From: Penium margaritaceum
Taxonomy: Eukaryota > Streptophyta > Zygnematophyceae > Desmidiales > Peniaceae
Assembly (NCBI GenBank): GCA_023375785.1
Contig: SZWC01003925.1
Location: 16,158-70,263, forward strand
Direction: 5' to 3'
Length of the DNA stretch: 54,106 nucleotides
The notes beneath the pieces are model-generated. The model was not told where the DNA came from, made no database searches, and saw nothing but the letters and a program-made list of their open reading frames with translations. Position 1 is the stretch's first letter; each line of letters begins with the position of its first letter. The position numbers and the translations under genes are program-made. Of the stretch, positions 21,062 to 31,463 are shown piece by piece.

Positions 21062-21702
21062 TGAGAAAGTGCGTAGAAGCTTCCTAGCAACACGGCCGCT
21101 GACCGGGCGTCAGTGCCTGGTCAGACGGTGACGACAGTCACTGGTCGTACACACAACGGCAAGGGTTTGGCTAGGAGACACAAGTCAAAGTGTCAGAATG
21201 CTTCAATATAGCATATGCAGAGAGAAATGACAACTGACAGGTCAAGGGCATAAATACCTGCCGCGGCGCACGGCGGGTGTCGCACGCGGCAGTCCAAGAG
21301 CTATCCTAAAACCGGCCCAAAACCACTGTTTTGGCCGTAACTCTGCGCACACATGTCAGAATCCTACACCGTCTGAACCTAGACGTGCAGAATCAAAAGA
21401 CGGACGCAGCGACTGGTCACATGCATGCATCCATTGACTGACAGCGAGTATACAATGCAAAAACATGCAAATGGGCCTCATGCCCAGTCCGCCGAAAGGC
21501 CCCTACAAGACGTAGAAGGCACAGCAAGGAGTCCCGGTGACATCTGGGGCTCTAGAACAGTGGTCGGTCAGCTCCAGACGGGTAGTCCGCCGCCTGTCGT
21601 CGCGCCGGTGTCACCAGGGCCGCCTGCCTCAGGGATCTGCACAATTATGGACACGGCCGAGTGGTCACAGTAAACTGTACAGGAACGGCACAAAGCACAA
21701 CA
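21062..21702 (-). repeat. 3' LTR of element D
   Basis: In element sense it starts TGTTGTGCTTTGTGCC after the purine tract and ends …ACTTTCTCA. A TATA-like GTATAC/TATATA site lies inside (compare the right copy at about 28570). Large blocks (CCTGCCGCGGCGCACG, CGTAACTCTGCGCA) are shared with the LTRs of F and with the fragments at 11758 and 12813. Confidence 0.93.
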
Positions 21703-21717
21703 CTCCCCCATGACCCG
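21703..21717 (-). other. polypurine tract of element D
   Basis: On the minus strand CGGGTCATGGGGGAG ends exactly at the LTR. The same GTCATGGGGGAG precedes the 3' LTRs of C and E. It would prime plus-strand synthesis. Confidence 0.8.
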
Positions 21718-21805
21718 ATGGTACGCATGTCCATACGCGTGCAGCACTGGTACAACCACATAGTGAGTGACACAGACAGATGAGACGTCAACGTACATCC
21801 CACAC

Positions 21806-22720
21806 TCAACCACTGTCATGCACGGGGCGAAGCCCAGCAGAACGAATGGCCACCAGGAACTTTCTGCGGGCAAGTGCCTTCGTCAAAAAATCAGCTCGCT
21901 GCAAGTCAGTGCCAACCCACATGATGGAGATCACGCGTCGCTCCACCAGATGACGAACGAAGTGATGCTCAACCGCAATGTGCTTTGTGCGAGCATGAAG
22001 CACACTAGAGTTCTCCGCAATGGCAAGAGCACTCTGGTTGTCGCAACGCAGCACAATGGCGGGTACTGACTGCCCAAGCTCAAGAAACAAGCGCTGCAGC
22101 CATACTGCCTTAGCAGCCCCTGCCCCCAAAGCCACATACTCTGCCTCCGACGAGCTACGTGCAATGCAGCCCTGCTTCCCGCTTCGCCAAGACAAAGGGG
22201 TACCACTGAGCAGAAATACGTAGCCAGTGCGACTGCACCCGTCAGGGCTCCAAGCCCAGTCGCTGTCAGTGTAGCCGTCAAGGACCACCAAACACTGCCT
22301 ACGAAAGCAGAGTCCGAGATACGGCGTGGAGACCACGTATCGTACCACTCGCACAGCCGCGTGAAGAGCTCTCGCACGTGGAGCCTGCGAGAACTGAGCG
22401 AGGAGGTTGACGGCGAACGCAATGTCGGGATGCGTGGTAGTGGCCAGGTACATCAAAGATCCGATAAGACGGAGGTACAAGGTCACGTGCACGGGCTTCC
22501 CCAGCTGTGTAGGGTCATCCACCTTCAGGGCATCCTGCCCATCAGGTGTGAGTGGTGTGGAAGCAGTGGGTACTGCACCAAGGAGACCGCTAAAGCGCTC
22601 CCCCACGACTCGTGCATATCGGGCCTGATGCAACAACAGTGTCCGATGTCTACGATCTTGCACAATCTCCATACCAAGAAACACCGATGCAGGACCGAGG
22701 TCCTTCATCCTGTAGGCGGT
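21806..22720 (-). pseudogene. copia D RT C-terminus and RNase H
   Basis: After the in-frame TAG at 22721-22723 the frame continues TAYRMKDLGPASVFLGMEI, then RNase H (GYTDSDWAWSPDGCSRTGYVF, SSSEAEYVALGAG) and the copia tail (RTKHIAVEHHFVRHLV, RADFLTKALARRKF), ending in TGA at 21806. All motifs look intact. The only lesion is the upstream TAG, which sits where element E has Gln (VLQSVYKMKDLG). If that codon were read through, the product would be complete. Confidence 0.85.
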
Positions 22721-24513
22721 CTACAAGACAGCCTTGGCCTCCTTCACAGCCTCCAGTGACGGAGACACGATCAGAAGGTCATCAGCATAGACCAGGATGG
22801 CGGTAAACCGCTCGGGTGTCAGTAGGATGAAGAGTGAGGGGTCTGCCTCGCTCTGTACGTATCCTGCGTGAGTCAAGGTGCCAGTGATCTCCCGGTTCCA
22901 ACACCGTGGAGACTGCTTGAAGCCGTACAAGGACTTGCGCAAGCGCCAAACCTTGTCACCGTCCTCAAAGCCTGTTGGCTGAGCCACGTAGATCTCCTCA
23001 TCCAAAGAGCCATGGAGGAACGCGTTGTTCACATCCATCTGGTGTAGTTCCCAGTCATGCTGAGCTACTACACGGAACAGAGCTCGAGCTGCGGTCATGC
23101 GACCAACAGGGGCAAAGGTGTCAGTGTAATCAACTCCCTCAATCTGAGAGAACCCCTTGACGACCAAGCGGGCCTTGTAGCGTTCCAGTGAGCCATCCGG
23201 CTTCACTTTCTTGCGAAAGACCCACTTGACCTGAATCGCCTTCCTCCCAGGGGGAAGGTCGACCAGCTTGTAGACTCCGTGCTCTCGGATAGCGCAAAGC
23301 TCATCCTCGCAAGCAGCTCGCCAGGCATCAGCATCCTGCGATGAGAAAGCCTCCCTCAATGTGCCCGGGTCCGGCGCCATAGAGGGGGCACTCTGCGTGG
23401 CAAGTGCACATGCCTCAGTGTCTGGCCTGACGGCCACGAGATCAGCTGCTGCGTCACAGGCGATATGGAACTCGCGAGTGACCAGGTCGTGCCCTATGGG
23501 GCACCCTGGGTGTACCTCTGAAAGCTCAGTGCGGACACTCAGGCCTAAGGCCTTTGTGCTTGGATCACCGCTCGCAATGCTACGGGAGGAACGTCTGGGT
23601 CCGGAACCCAACGCAGCAGAATCCAGTGGTCGAAGGCGACCACAGGGCTCACGGGAGTATCCCGAGGACGAGGGGCGCACCTCAGGCTCTGGAACAGGTA
23701 CGACCACAGGGACAGGTACGACCACAGCTTGTGAGGGCTGAGACGAGGCAGTCGGAGATGCCGTGCGCGGAGATGCGTGTGTGGGAGACACTGAGCTGGG
23801 GATGACAGCGGGCAAGGCTGGCTTGGACATTGAGACAAGAGTGTCAGCCGACGTAGAGACAGGAGTGGGCTGGGCTGGGTCAGACGCGGGAACAAGGGTG
23901 CCAATGGACACAGATGGTGATGCAGGAGGATTCGTGGGAGCAGCGATACCTGTGGGGTACGAAGCAGGCTGGACAGGCGGGATCTCTGGACCAACGGCAA
24001 TGATAGCCGGATCATCAAGTGCTGGAGATCGAGAGGGGACTCGAGCGGACACATCAGCCTGGCGAGAAATGGTTGCTGGCGAAGAGGTCTCCCCGATCCG
24101 CCGAGGACCCTCACAGGAAGGGACATGAGCTACAGAGAGCGCTGTGATCAAAGTCAGATCACGGTATGTGAGTGACTCAAAAAACAGCGCGTCACAGGAC
24201 TCAATGACACGACGGCGAGTGGGGTCCCAAAAGCGCCAGGCCTTCGACCACGGGGAGATGCCGATGAAGGCACACAAGCGACCCCGAGGGGAGACCTTGG
24301 ACCCCTGCTGGTCCTCGGTGTACCATACGGAGGCCAGGGATCCCGAGACGCGTGCGAGACGAAGATCGGCACGGTGGCCAAACCAGAGCTCGTACGGTGT
24401 AACATGATCCGGAAGCAGACCATGCGGGAGGCGGTTCCAGACCCAAGTCATGTAGGCGAAGCCCTCGAATGCGAAGGACTCCGGGAGACCGCACTCAGAC
24501 CGCATGGCGCGGA
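22721..24513 (-). pseudogene. copia D integrase end, linker and reverse transcriptase
   Basis: It begins at the N (24514) with AMRSECGLPESFAFEGFAY, the integrase C-terminal part, continues through SKAWRFWDPTRRRVIES and a long Ser/Pro/Val linker, then a full RT start: QVKWVFRKKVKPDGSLERYKAR kind of block, GFSQIEGVDYTDTFAPVG, QMDVNNAFLHGSLDEEIY, LYGFKQSPRCW and the box YADDLLIVS. YADD replaces the usual copia YVDD. It ends at a TAG at 22721-22723. No frameshift is present. Confidence 0.85.
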
Positions 24514-24514
24514 N

Positions 24515-25640
24515 CGTGCTCAGCAAAGAAGGAGTCCATCTCGCCGAGGAACTCGCCGCCGCGATCCGAGCGAAAGGTATGTAGCGTGTGGCGAGACTGA
24601 CACTCAGCCATCACGAGCCAGAGCCGAACCGCAAGGGCGGCGTCGCTCTTCTGAGGCAGACTGTACACCCACCGCATCCGGGTGAAGTCATCAGTCAGCG
24701 TCAAAACATACCGGCCCCTCTCGGACAGCGACTCGACCGGGAGAGGACCGAGCAGGTCCGAGTGGACCAACTCGAGGGGCCTCAGTGCTCGGGAACGCGA
24801 ATCAGGGTAAGTGCACCGGTGCATCTTACCCTGAGTGCAAAAAAGACAGTCGGTCTTGGGTGGCTTCTTGAAAGAAGCCACGTCAAGACCAAGAGTGGGC
24901 TGTGTCCGGATGAGCTTCGACACAGTGTCGGAGCCCACGTGACACAGACGTCGGTGAAGAAACCACGAGTGTTCCGGGGATAGAACACCAGTGACAAAAA
25001 CGCGACCACAGGAGGAGGGAGAGCAAGGGGAGGAGGGCCGAGCAATGCGGTACAAATCATCTATGACTGAAGCACGTAGGACAATGCTAGGGGTGTCAAG
25101 AGCAGTCACAGTCACTGAATCAGCGGTATGCTCAACGGAGAGACCCATCAGAGTGCAGGCACGCACAGACAGCAGACGGAGCTCAAGATCAGGCACAAAC
25201 AGCACGTCAGAGAGATACAGGGGACCAGACGGACCATCAAAGCATACAATCCCAACACCGTGAACCGGTAAGGACTGACCAGAACCTGTACGAACAGAAC
25301 GAACAGTCGTGACAGGACCAAGTACCACAAAGTCACTACGACGACACGTCATGTGGTGGGTGACACCGGAATCGATGATCCAAGTGCCACCGGAGTCACG
25401 ACTGGTGGACGTCACTGTACAACGAGCAATGGAACACTCGGCATCAGAGGGACGCTGAGCCGTCATTGGGAAGGAACGACGTACATCACGAAGGTGAGAC
25501 TCATGAATCCAGTCAATGCACTCAGACCCATCATCATCACATGCGGACTGTGCTCCCCCACACGTGTCATCACGAGTCACGAGGACGGACGAACAAGCAG
25601 TCTGTGACCCACTCGACGATGACAACACACTCGCACCTCC
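24515..25640 (-). pseudogene. copia D protease, pre-integrase and integrase core
   Basis: The frame carries WIIDSGVTHHMTCRRSDFV (protease Asp-Ser-Gly), LYLSDVLFVPDLELRLLSV, the HHCC pre-integrase zinc motif (LHRRLCH … DCLFCTQGKMHR), then HSDLLGPLP with the first catalytic Asp, TDDFTRMRWVYSL and RSDRGGEFLGEMDSFFAEH with the second Asp. At the N the sequence jumps; about 25-30 codons, including the region with the catalytic Glu (normally NGV.ER), are missing and probably lie in an unsized gap. Confidence 0.85.
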
Positions 25641-27263
25641 CTAAAAGCGAAGCGCCAGAAGATGACGAAGCTCGGTGATGGTGCAGTCACGTGGGTCTGG
25701 ATCACTGCTGCTCACCGGTGAGGATGCAGGAACAGCTGCAATCGTAGTCGTCGCGCGTCTAGAGGAGTGTGCGGTCGACGTCCCGGACGCGGTGCGAGCA
25801 GCATGGGTAGCCTGAAGTCCGCGAGTGATGCGCTCCCAGTCGAGCGGCTGCTGGCACTCGGTGTAGCGATGGGCACCTCCACAGTTGTAGCAGTGCATGG
25901 AACGGCCACTGCTACCATTGGATGACGACTGCTGCTGACCCGATCCGCGCTTCCTGTTCTTCTTCTTCCCCTGGGCAGCTGATGCAATGTCCTACGTCTG
26001 CGTGGGTGTAGACGGGGTCGAAGAGGAGGAGGAAGATTTGGTCGTGATGGAGGTAGGTGAGGGTGACTGCAGGAGGGAAGATGGTGGTGAGGCGAGGACT
26101 GCTGCAGCGAGGGAAGTCTCCTGATGTGCTACTACTGCCTCGCGGGCCGACGTCACCTTGAGGAAAAGCTGATGGGCCCAAGGGAGCAGCTGCAAGGTGG
26201 CTGAGAAAGGCTCGAGAGCAGCGTCGCTGTACCGTGTCAATATGTCGGTGTACTCCAGGCAAACTCCAAGCATGATCGTCCGAAGCGCCCACAGCTGTGT
26301 GCCCCCTGAGGTCTCCAGACGCGTGTAGGTACGCATGGTGCGTCGCCAGTAATCCGCTGCAGGCTCCGCGGGTCCCTGACGGAGAGAGTGGAAAGCACGA
26401 ATGTGTGACGCACGCGTGGCGTGCGTCTCTGCAGCCAGTAGGGACAACGCCAGATCCCAGCCTCCACGAGGATCAGCTCCGGTGCCTGTGCCAGCCTCGC
26501 CGAGGAAGGGACGGAAGTCAACGACAGTCTCGCGTGGCATGGCGTAGAGAAGCCCTCGCATGGCCCGGGCTGCTCTCAGCACCTGTGCTGGATCTGTAGA
26601 CTGGTATGGGCTGTGGTAGTAAGGCCACACTCCCTCGGAAGTGGCCCACACCTAAAACAGGATCTCCGAGCAGTCAAATCCATCCTCGCTGATGTACCGT
26701 GGAGGTGGTGCCTCAAAGTCCTTTGGTTGCCGCTCCGTGGGGAGAGCAGCCGCAGGCTGAGGAGGGCGAGAGACGGGAAAAACTCCTGGAAGAGGGTGAT
26801 CACTGGGGAAGTCAGGTGACGGTCGTATCGGGGACACGGGTGGAGGTCGGATACCCGTCTGCAGCTGACGGAGGCGCTCCTGTAGAAGACGAATCTCCCG
26901 CTCCTGGGAGTCATCCTCGAAGCCTGGCATAAATGGCTCGTCATCAAGGAGGTCCGCAGGTGGTGGGGAAACCACACTAGGAGGTGAAGCAGGTGGGGCA
27001 CCTGTCACGGGCACCTGAGCCGAGTGCTGGGTGGAGGCCGCAACGCCGGCAGCTCCCTCAGAAATCCGCGGAAGAGCCGTGGACTGAGCGCGCAGGAGCT
27101 CAGTCAGCGTGCGAATCGCGTCATTCTGCTCTCGCTGCAGACGACGCATCTCCTCCTGCTGGCTGCGCAGGTCCTCAATGGCCTGCAAGCGAGGGCTCAA
27201 TACCCCTGAAGAAGAGGAGGAGGGATCACCTGGTCCCTTGTCCTTGTCGTCGGGCGAACTCAT
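25641..27263 (-). pseudogene. copia D gag
   Basis: The first ATG of the frame (27261-27263, MSSPDDKDKGPG) begins a gag with a coiled-coil-like segment (RLQAIEDLRSQQEEMRRLQ), a proline-rich middle and the gag core (VWATSEGVWPYYHSPYQ, FHSLRQGPAEPAADYWRRTM). A knuckle reads CYNCGGAHRYTEC, spacing CX2CX3HX4C, one residue shorter than usual. TAG codons interrupt at 26652, 25992 and 25641. No TAA, TGA or frameshift occurs. Gag forms the particle and packages RNA. Confidence 0.8.
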
Positions 27264-27385
27264 GTCGCCGCTCACTATGGGACGACAGGTCAAGTTTACC
27301 GGATTTCAAAACCGTCTGCGTTTCTCGGGCAGTTGAAACGCTGGCAACTTTTGACTTTTCGGTTGAAAATTTGGCTAAGTGTAAT

Positions 27386-27458
27386 GCTGACATCAGCAAG
27401 TGGTTGCTGACGTCAGCACGACCTGATGATGTCAGCAACCAACAATGCTGACGTCAGC
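27386..27458 (-). promoter_or_regulatory. cluster of TGACGTCA-type palindromes ahead of gag
   Basis: GCTGACATCAGC (27386), GCTGACGTCAGC (27406 and 27447) and TGATGTCA (27427) lie within 73 bp. TGACGTCA is the core site of CREB/ATF-type and plant TGA/bZIP factors. Placement in the leader, 120-200 bp before the gag ATG, could mark a downstream enhancer or an RNA hairpin series. Function is inferred from the motif only. Confidence 0.45.
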
Positions 27459-27539
27459 TCGTCCACTTCTTCCCTTTTTTTCTTTTTCTTGTCACAGTCC
27501 TGCCGCTGCGCGGTGGCGCGGGGCAGCTTCGCGAAAGCT

Positions 27540-28170
27540 GCGCAACAGCTTCCGTCCAGCTGCTGCTGCAGCTATGCTGTCAGCTGCAGCAGCAGCTGCA
27601 TAGCTGCGTGTGCAGCGGTGGCAGCAGCGGCTGCGCTGCTGCTGCTGCTGCGCGCGGCGGCTGCTGCTGCGCGCGGCGGTGCTGCTGCGCGCGGCGGTGC
27701 TGCTGCGCGCTGTAGCTGCTGCTGGCTGCCGCCGCCGCGCACTGCTGCTGGCTACCGCCGCCGCGCGCTGCTGCTGCTGCCACTGCTGCGCTGCTGCTGC
27801 CGCCGCGACTGCCGCTGCTGCTGCTGTGCCGCTGTCGCTGCTGCGCTGCTGCTGCCGACGCCGCTGCTGCCATGCTACTGTGGCGGCCGCTGCTGCTGCG
27901 CTGCTGCGGCCGCCGCCTCTGCTGCTGCTGCTCTGCTGCTGCGGCTGTGGGGAAGTGGCGGCTGCACGCACCGCAACCGCCACACACCTCTGCGTGGTGG
28001 TACGCGCCGCTGCTGCTGCCTTGGTGGCTGCGATCTCACGTGGTGGGTGGAGTGCACGGACGGCGACCGGCCGTCTCCAACAGGTCCTCGAAGGTCTGCT
28101 GCAGCGATGACTCTCACTGCTGCTGCTCTGCTGGGTCTCTGCTGCGCAGCTCAGTGAGAACTGTCTCACT
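27540..28170 (-). repeat. CAG-rich leader of element D
   Basis: In element sense this is dense CAG/GCAGCAG/GCGGCAG repeats between the primer site and gag. Both strands stay open for about 240 codons, giving Gln/Ala/Ser or Cys/Leu/Arg low-complexity frames. These are attributed to the repeat, not to a gene. Confidence 0.8.
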
Positions 28171-28182
28171 GCTCTGATACCA
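28171..28182 (-). other. primer binding site of element D (tRNA-iMet)
   Basis: Minus-strand TGGTATCAGAGC sits directly against the 5' LTR end (…TTTCTCA). Confidence 0.85.
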
Positions 28183-28823
28183 TGAGAAAGTGCGTAGAAG
28201 CTTCCTAGCAACACGGCCGCTGACCGGGCGTCAGTGCCTGGTCAGACAGTGACGACAGTCACAGGTCGTACACACAACGGCAAGGGTTTGGCTAGGAGAC
28301 ACAAGTCAAAGTGTCAGAATGCTTCAATATAGCATATGCAGAGAGAAATGACAACTGACAGGTCCAGGGCATAAATACCTGCCGTGGCGCACGGCGGGTG
28401 TCGCACGCGGCAGTCCAAGAGCTATCCTAAAACCGGCCCAAAACCACTGTTTTGGTCGTAACTCTGCGCACACATGTCAGAATCCTACACCGTCTGAACC
28501 TAGACGTGCAGAATCAAAAGACGGACGCAGCGACTGGTCACATGCATGCATCCATCGACTGACAGCGAGTATATAATGCAAAAACATGCAAATGGGCCTC
28601 ATGCCCAGTCCGCCGAAAGGCGCCTGCAAGACTTAGAAGGCACAGCAAGGAGTCCCGGTGACATCTGGGGCTCTGGAACAGTGGTCGGTCAGCTCCCGAC
28701 GGGTAGTCCGCCGCCTGTCGTCGCGCCAGTGTCACCAGGGCCGCTTGCCTCAGGGATCCGCACGAGTATGGACACGGCCGAGTGGTCACTGTAAACTGTA
28801 CAGGAACGGCACAAAGCACAACA
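28183..28823 (-). repeat. 5' LTR of element D
   Basis: It matches 21062-21702 with about 18 substitutions and no length change. The TATA-like TATATA near 28570 (element sense TATATACTC) is a promoter candidate. The duplication CCCTC follows at 28824-28828. Confidence 0.93.
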
Positions 28824-28828
28824 CCCTC

Positions 28829-29087
28829 GCTGGTTGCAAAATGGCCATTGAATGATTCTTTGTGGATTTGGGCAAGAACAAGGTGAGATTTTATCTGGGG
28901 AGGCACAAATTGCATCAAAAGTTCAAATTTCACACTGTACACAGGGTAATGTATTTTGTATCTAGGCAAAAGAGAGTGAATTTGAACCAGAGAAGTCACT
29001 CAATTTCCGGCAGTTGTGTGCTATGTGCCCACCCTTGGTTAAGGATAGTTTTCGGCCTACCTCCTGCTCATGAGATTCGTCAATTGA
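28829..29087. other. sequence between D and E, no gene seen
   Basis: The 260 bp between the two insertions join in the original host sequence to 21056 (left of D) and 37535 (right of E). No frame resembles a protein and no repeat is evident. Confidence 0.5.
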
Positions 29088-29092
29088 TAGGT

Positions 29093-29681
29093 TTGTAGGT
29101 AGGCTTAGATGCTAGGCTAGCAAGGAATCAGGTGACAAGCAACGAAGTACGCCATGGATCGGGGAACGCTCACGACTTAGAAAAGTGTAGTCACAAGACA
29201 TAGCTTGACAAGAGAGTGAAGTGTGAGCGAGGTGGTGAGAGCCACTTGACCGGGCCACCCACGCGAGACACTCGTCGTGGGGCCCGGACGCCACCCAGGG
29301 ATCGAACCCGACCCTGGAGCGAACGAGCTCCAGGCGGTTTCTCACACGCCGGCACAAGCCGGACGTGTGGTCCCGAGGGATCAGCAGCCCGGTTCACCAC
29401 TCTAGGAACATGCAAGCATGCAATCAACTAACAAGCATGCATTCCCACAAGTTGTATCCCCTTTTAGCACATGAATTTGTTACTAAACTAATGCATGTGA
29501 CAAGGCTGGTGCTGAAGCCACCACTTGGCAGCTTGAAGGAGGCATATCCTTTGTGCTCTTCATGCTGCACCACAGTCTTGCACCAGGGAGCCTTAATCCA
29601 GATCAATCACCTGCAGTGGTGAGGTGTGTGCATGAATGCAGACAAGAGGGCACTTGCGCGTGTCTGTGACAATAACCAACA
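29093..29681 (-). repeat. 3' LTR of element E
   Basis: In element sense it starts TGTTGGTTATTGTCAC and ends …GCCTACCTACA. It contains GGTCGGGTTCGATCCCTGG (near 29292-29312), a strong tRNA T-arm/B-box match, preceded upstream in sense by AGAGTGGTGAACCGGG, which resembles an A box. Confidence 0.9.
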
Positions 29682-29756
29682 CTCCCCCATGACCCACAGG
29701 CGAACAGGCCTCACACACACGAAACATAGAACGAGGTGAACATCACACGAATCACA

Positions 29757-31049
29757 TCAACCGGCGGCATCACGAAAGCGCAGCAAGCCAACAGCATGCA
29801 CGGCCGCCTTGAACATTCCACTGCTGAGTGCTTTGGTGAGAAAGTCTGCACGCTGTTGACAAGTGTCGACCCAGACAACCTAAACTTCACCAGCAGCAAT
29901 GCGCTCGCGTACAAAGTGATGCTCAATGTTGATGTGCTTAGTGCGAGAGTGATGCATGCCATCGTGCTCAGCGATCGCCTTCGCACTCTGGTTGTCACAG
30001 CGCAGGGTGATGCAATGAATGGGAACACGCAACTGCTGCAACAAGCGGGACAGCCAAACACTCTCACACGTACCTACACCTTGTGCCACATACTCTGCCT
30101 CACTGGAGCTCCTGGCAACACAACCCTGTTTTCCACTCTTCCAGGAGACTACGCTCCCCCCGACGAGGAAGATGTAACCAGTGCGGCTGCGAGCATCTGT
30201 GTCATGTGCCCAGTCGCTGTCTGTGTAGCCGTCAACGACTACAGAGGGCTGAGCACGGTAGCAGAGTCCTATGCGTGCAATGGACAACGCGTAGCGGACG
30301 ACGCGCAGTACGGCCTCGAGATGCTTCTGCCGAGGCTGCTGGGAGAACTGGGCAAGGAAGTTGACCGTGAAGGCCACATCTGTCCTAGTGGTTGTGGCGA
30401 GATACATGAGGGAGCCGACAACACTAAGGTAGTCGGTGACGTTGACAGGCTCTCCCAGCTGTGCTGAGTCCAATGACTTCAGCAGGCTCTGACCTGCCGG
30501 AGTCATTGGTGTGGACGCGGTGGGAACTTCTGCGAGCAAAGGAGCAAAACGCTCCCCCAGCGTGCGTATGTAAGCGGCCTGGTGCACGTGCAGGGTACGA
30601 CGCTGACGATCACGCTCAAGCTCCATCCCCAAAAACACCCGTGCAGGACCTAGGTCCTTCATCTTGTACACAGACTGCAGCACGTCTTTCACTGACTGGA
30701 CAGCTGCCAAGCTGGGTGAGGCAATGAGCAGGTCATCAACATAGACCAACACTGCCACAAACGGCTCTGAGGGGGCGCTCAAGAAGAGCGCTGGATCAAC
30801 CGTGCTGCGACGGTAACCTCCCCGCTCGAGAGCCGAGGAGATCTCCATGTTCCAGCATCGCGGCAACTGCTTGAGCCCGTAGAGGGCTTTGCGCAGTCTC
30901 CAAACCTTGCTTGTGCCATCGGTGAAGCCAGGGGGCTGTATCATGTAGATCTCTTCATCGAGCTTCCCGTGCAAGAAGACATTGTTGACATCCATCTGCT
31001 CCAGTTCCCAGTCGTGCTGGGCGACGAGACTCAAGAGTGCTCGAGCCAT
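29757..31049 (-). pseudogene. copia E reverse transcriptase and RNase H
   Basis: After a TAA at 31050-31052 the frame reads TMARALLSLVAQHDWELEQM, NNVFLHGKLDEEIYM, LYGLKQLPRCWNMEI, the catalytic VYVDDLLIAS, KMKDLGPARVFLGMEL and RNase H (GYTDSDWAHDTDARSRTGYIF, SSSEAEYVAQG). A TAG near 29880 lies where element C has Gln (EIQVVCV). The tail QQRADFLTKAL ends in TGA at 29757. RT and RNase H motifs are otherwise intact. Confidence 0.85.
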
Positions 31050-31052
31050 GGT

Positions 31053-31463
31053 TTATCTCCCGACCCGTGCAAAGGTCTCATCAAAGTCAACGCCGGGGAT
31101 CTGGGAGAACCCCTTTGCTGTGAGACGTGCCTTATACCGGTCGACAGTTCCATCGGGCTTCAGCTTGCGCCGAAGGACCCATCGGGCGGAGACTGCCTTG
31201 CGACCTGTAGGCAGATCCACTAGCTCAAAGACTCCATGATCTTGGAGGGCTGTGAGCTCCTCCTGCATGGCCTTCTCCCAGAGGTCATCGTCTGCTTCCT
31301 CACGAGCCTGTCGGACAGTGGTGAGCTCAGGAGGGAGAGTGGGGAGGCCAGCGGCCGCAAAGCATGCGGTAACATAACCAGGGACAGAAGACTCAAGAGC
31401 ACTGTGAAACTCGTGGGCTACAAGAGCATAGCCAACTGTAGAGTTTGGGTATACAACGCTCAC
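31053..31463 (-). pseudogene. copia E reverse transcriptase N-terminal part
   Basis: LWEKAMQEELTALQDHGVFE, SARWVLRRKLKPDGTVDRYK and GFSQIPGVDFDETFARVG form the RT fingers and directly precede 31049 in the same frame, separated only by one TAA. The upstream end lies at a frameshift near 31460, where the linker changes frame. Confidence 0.82.

Larger units (their letters stand above)
21062..28823 (-). mobile_element. Ty1/copia retrotransposon D, youngest, with target-site duplication
   Basis: LTRs of 641 bp lie at 21062-21702 and 28183-28823. By eye about 18 positions differ (about 97% identity). The flanking 5 bp are identical: CCCTC at 21057-21061 and 28824-28828. On the minus strand the element has the tRNA-Met primer site, CAG-rich leader, gag, protease, integrase, RT, RNase H and purine tract. 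The polyprotein frame 27263-21806 has no frameshift outside the N at 24514, only four TAG codons. Confidence 0.95.

Noticed and set aside
23545-24128. Overlapping frames of 193 and 121 codons in the D linker
   Set aside because: They lie in other frames of the Ser/Pro/Val-rich linker of D, which is itself in frame with integrase and RT.
14732-27263. Nuclear code reassignment of TAG to glutamine
   Set aside because: Several TAGs in C align with Trp of D, and TAA/TGA stops also occur there. C-to-T and G-to-A mutation explains the pattern more simply. Kept only as a point to test.
27426-28214. Poly-Gln/Ala or Cys/Leu-rich proteins in the leader of D (and similar in C, E, F)
   Set aside because: They are direct translations of CAG/CTG repeats, open on both strands, and lie between primer site and gag.
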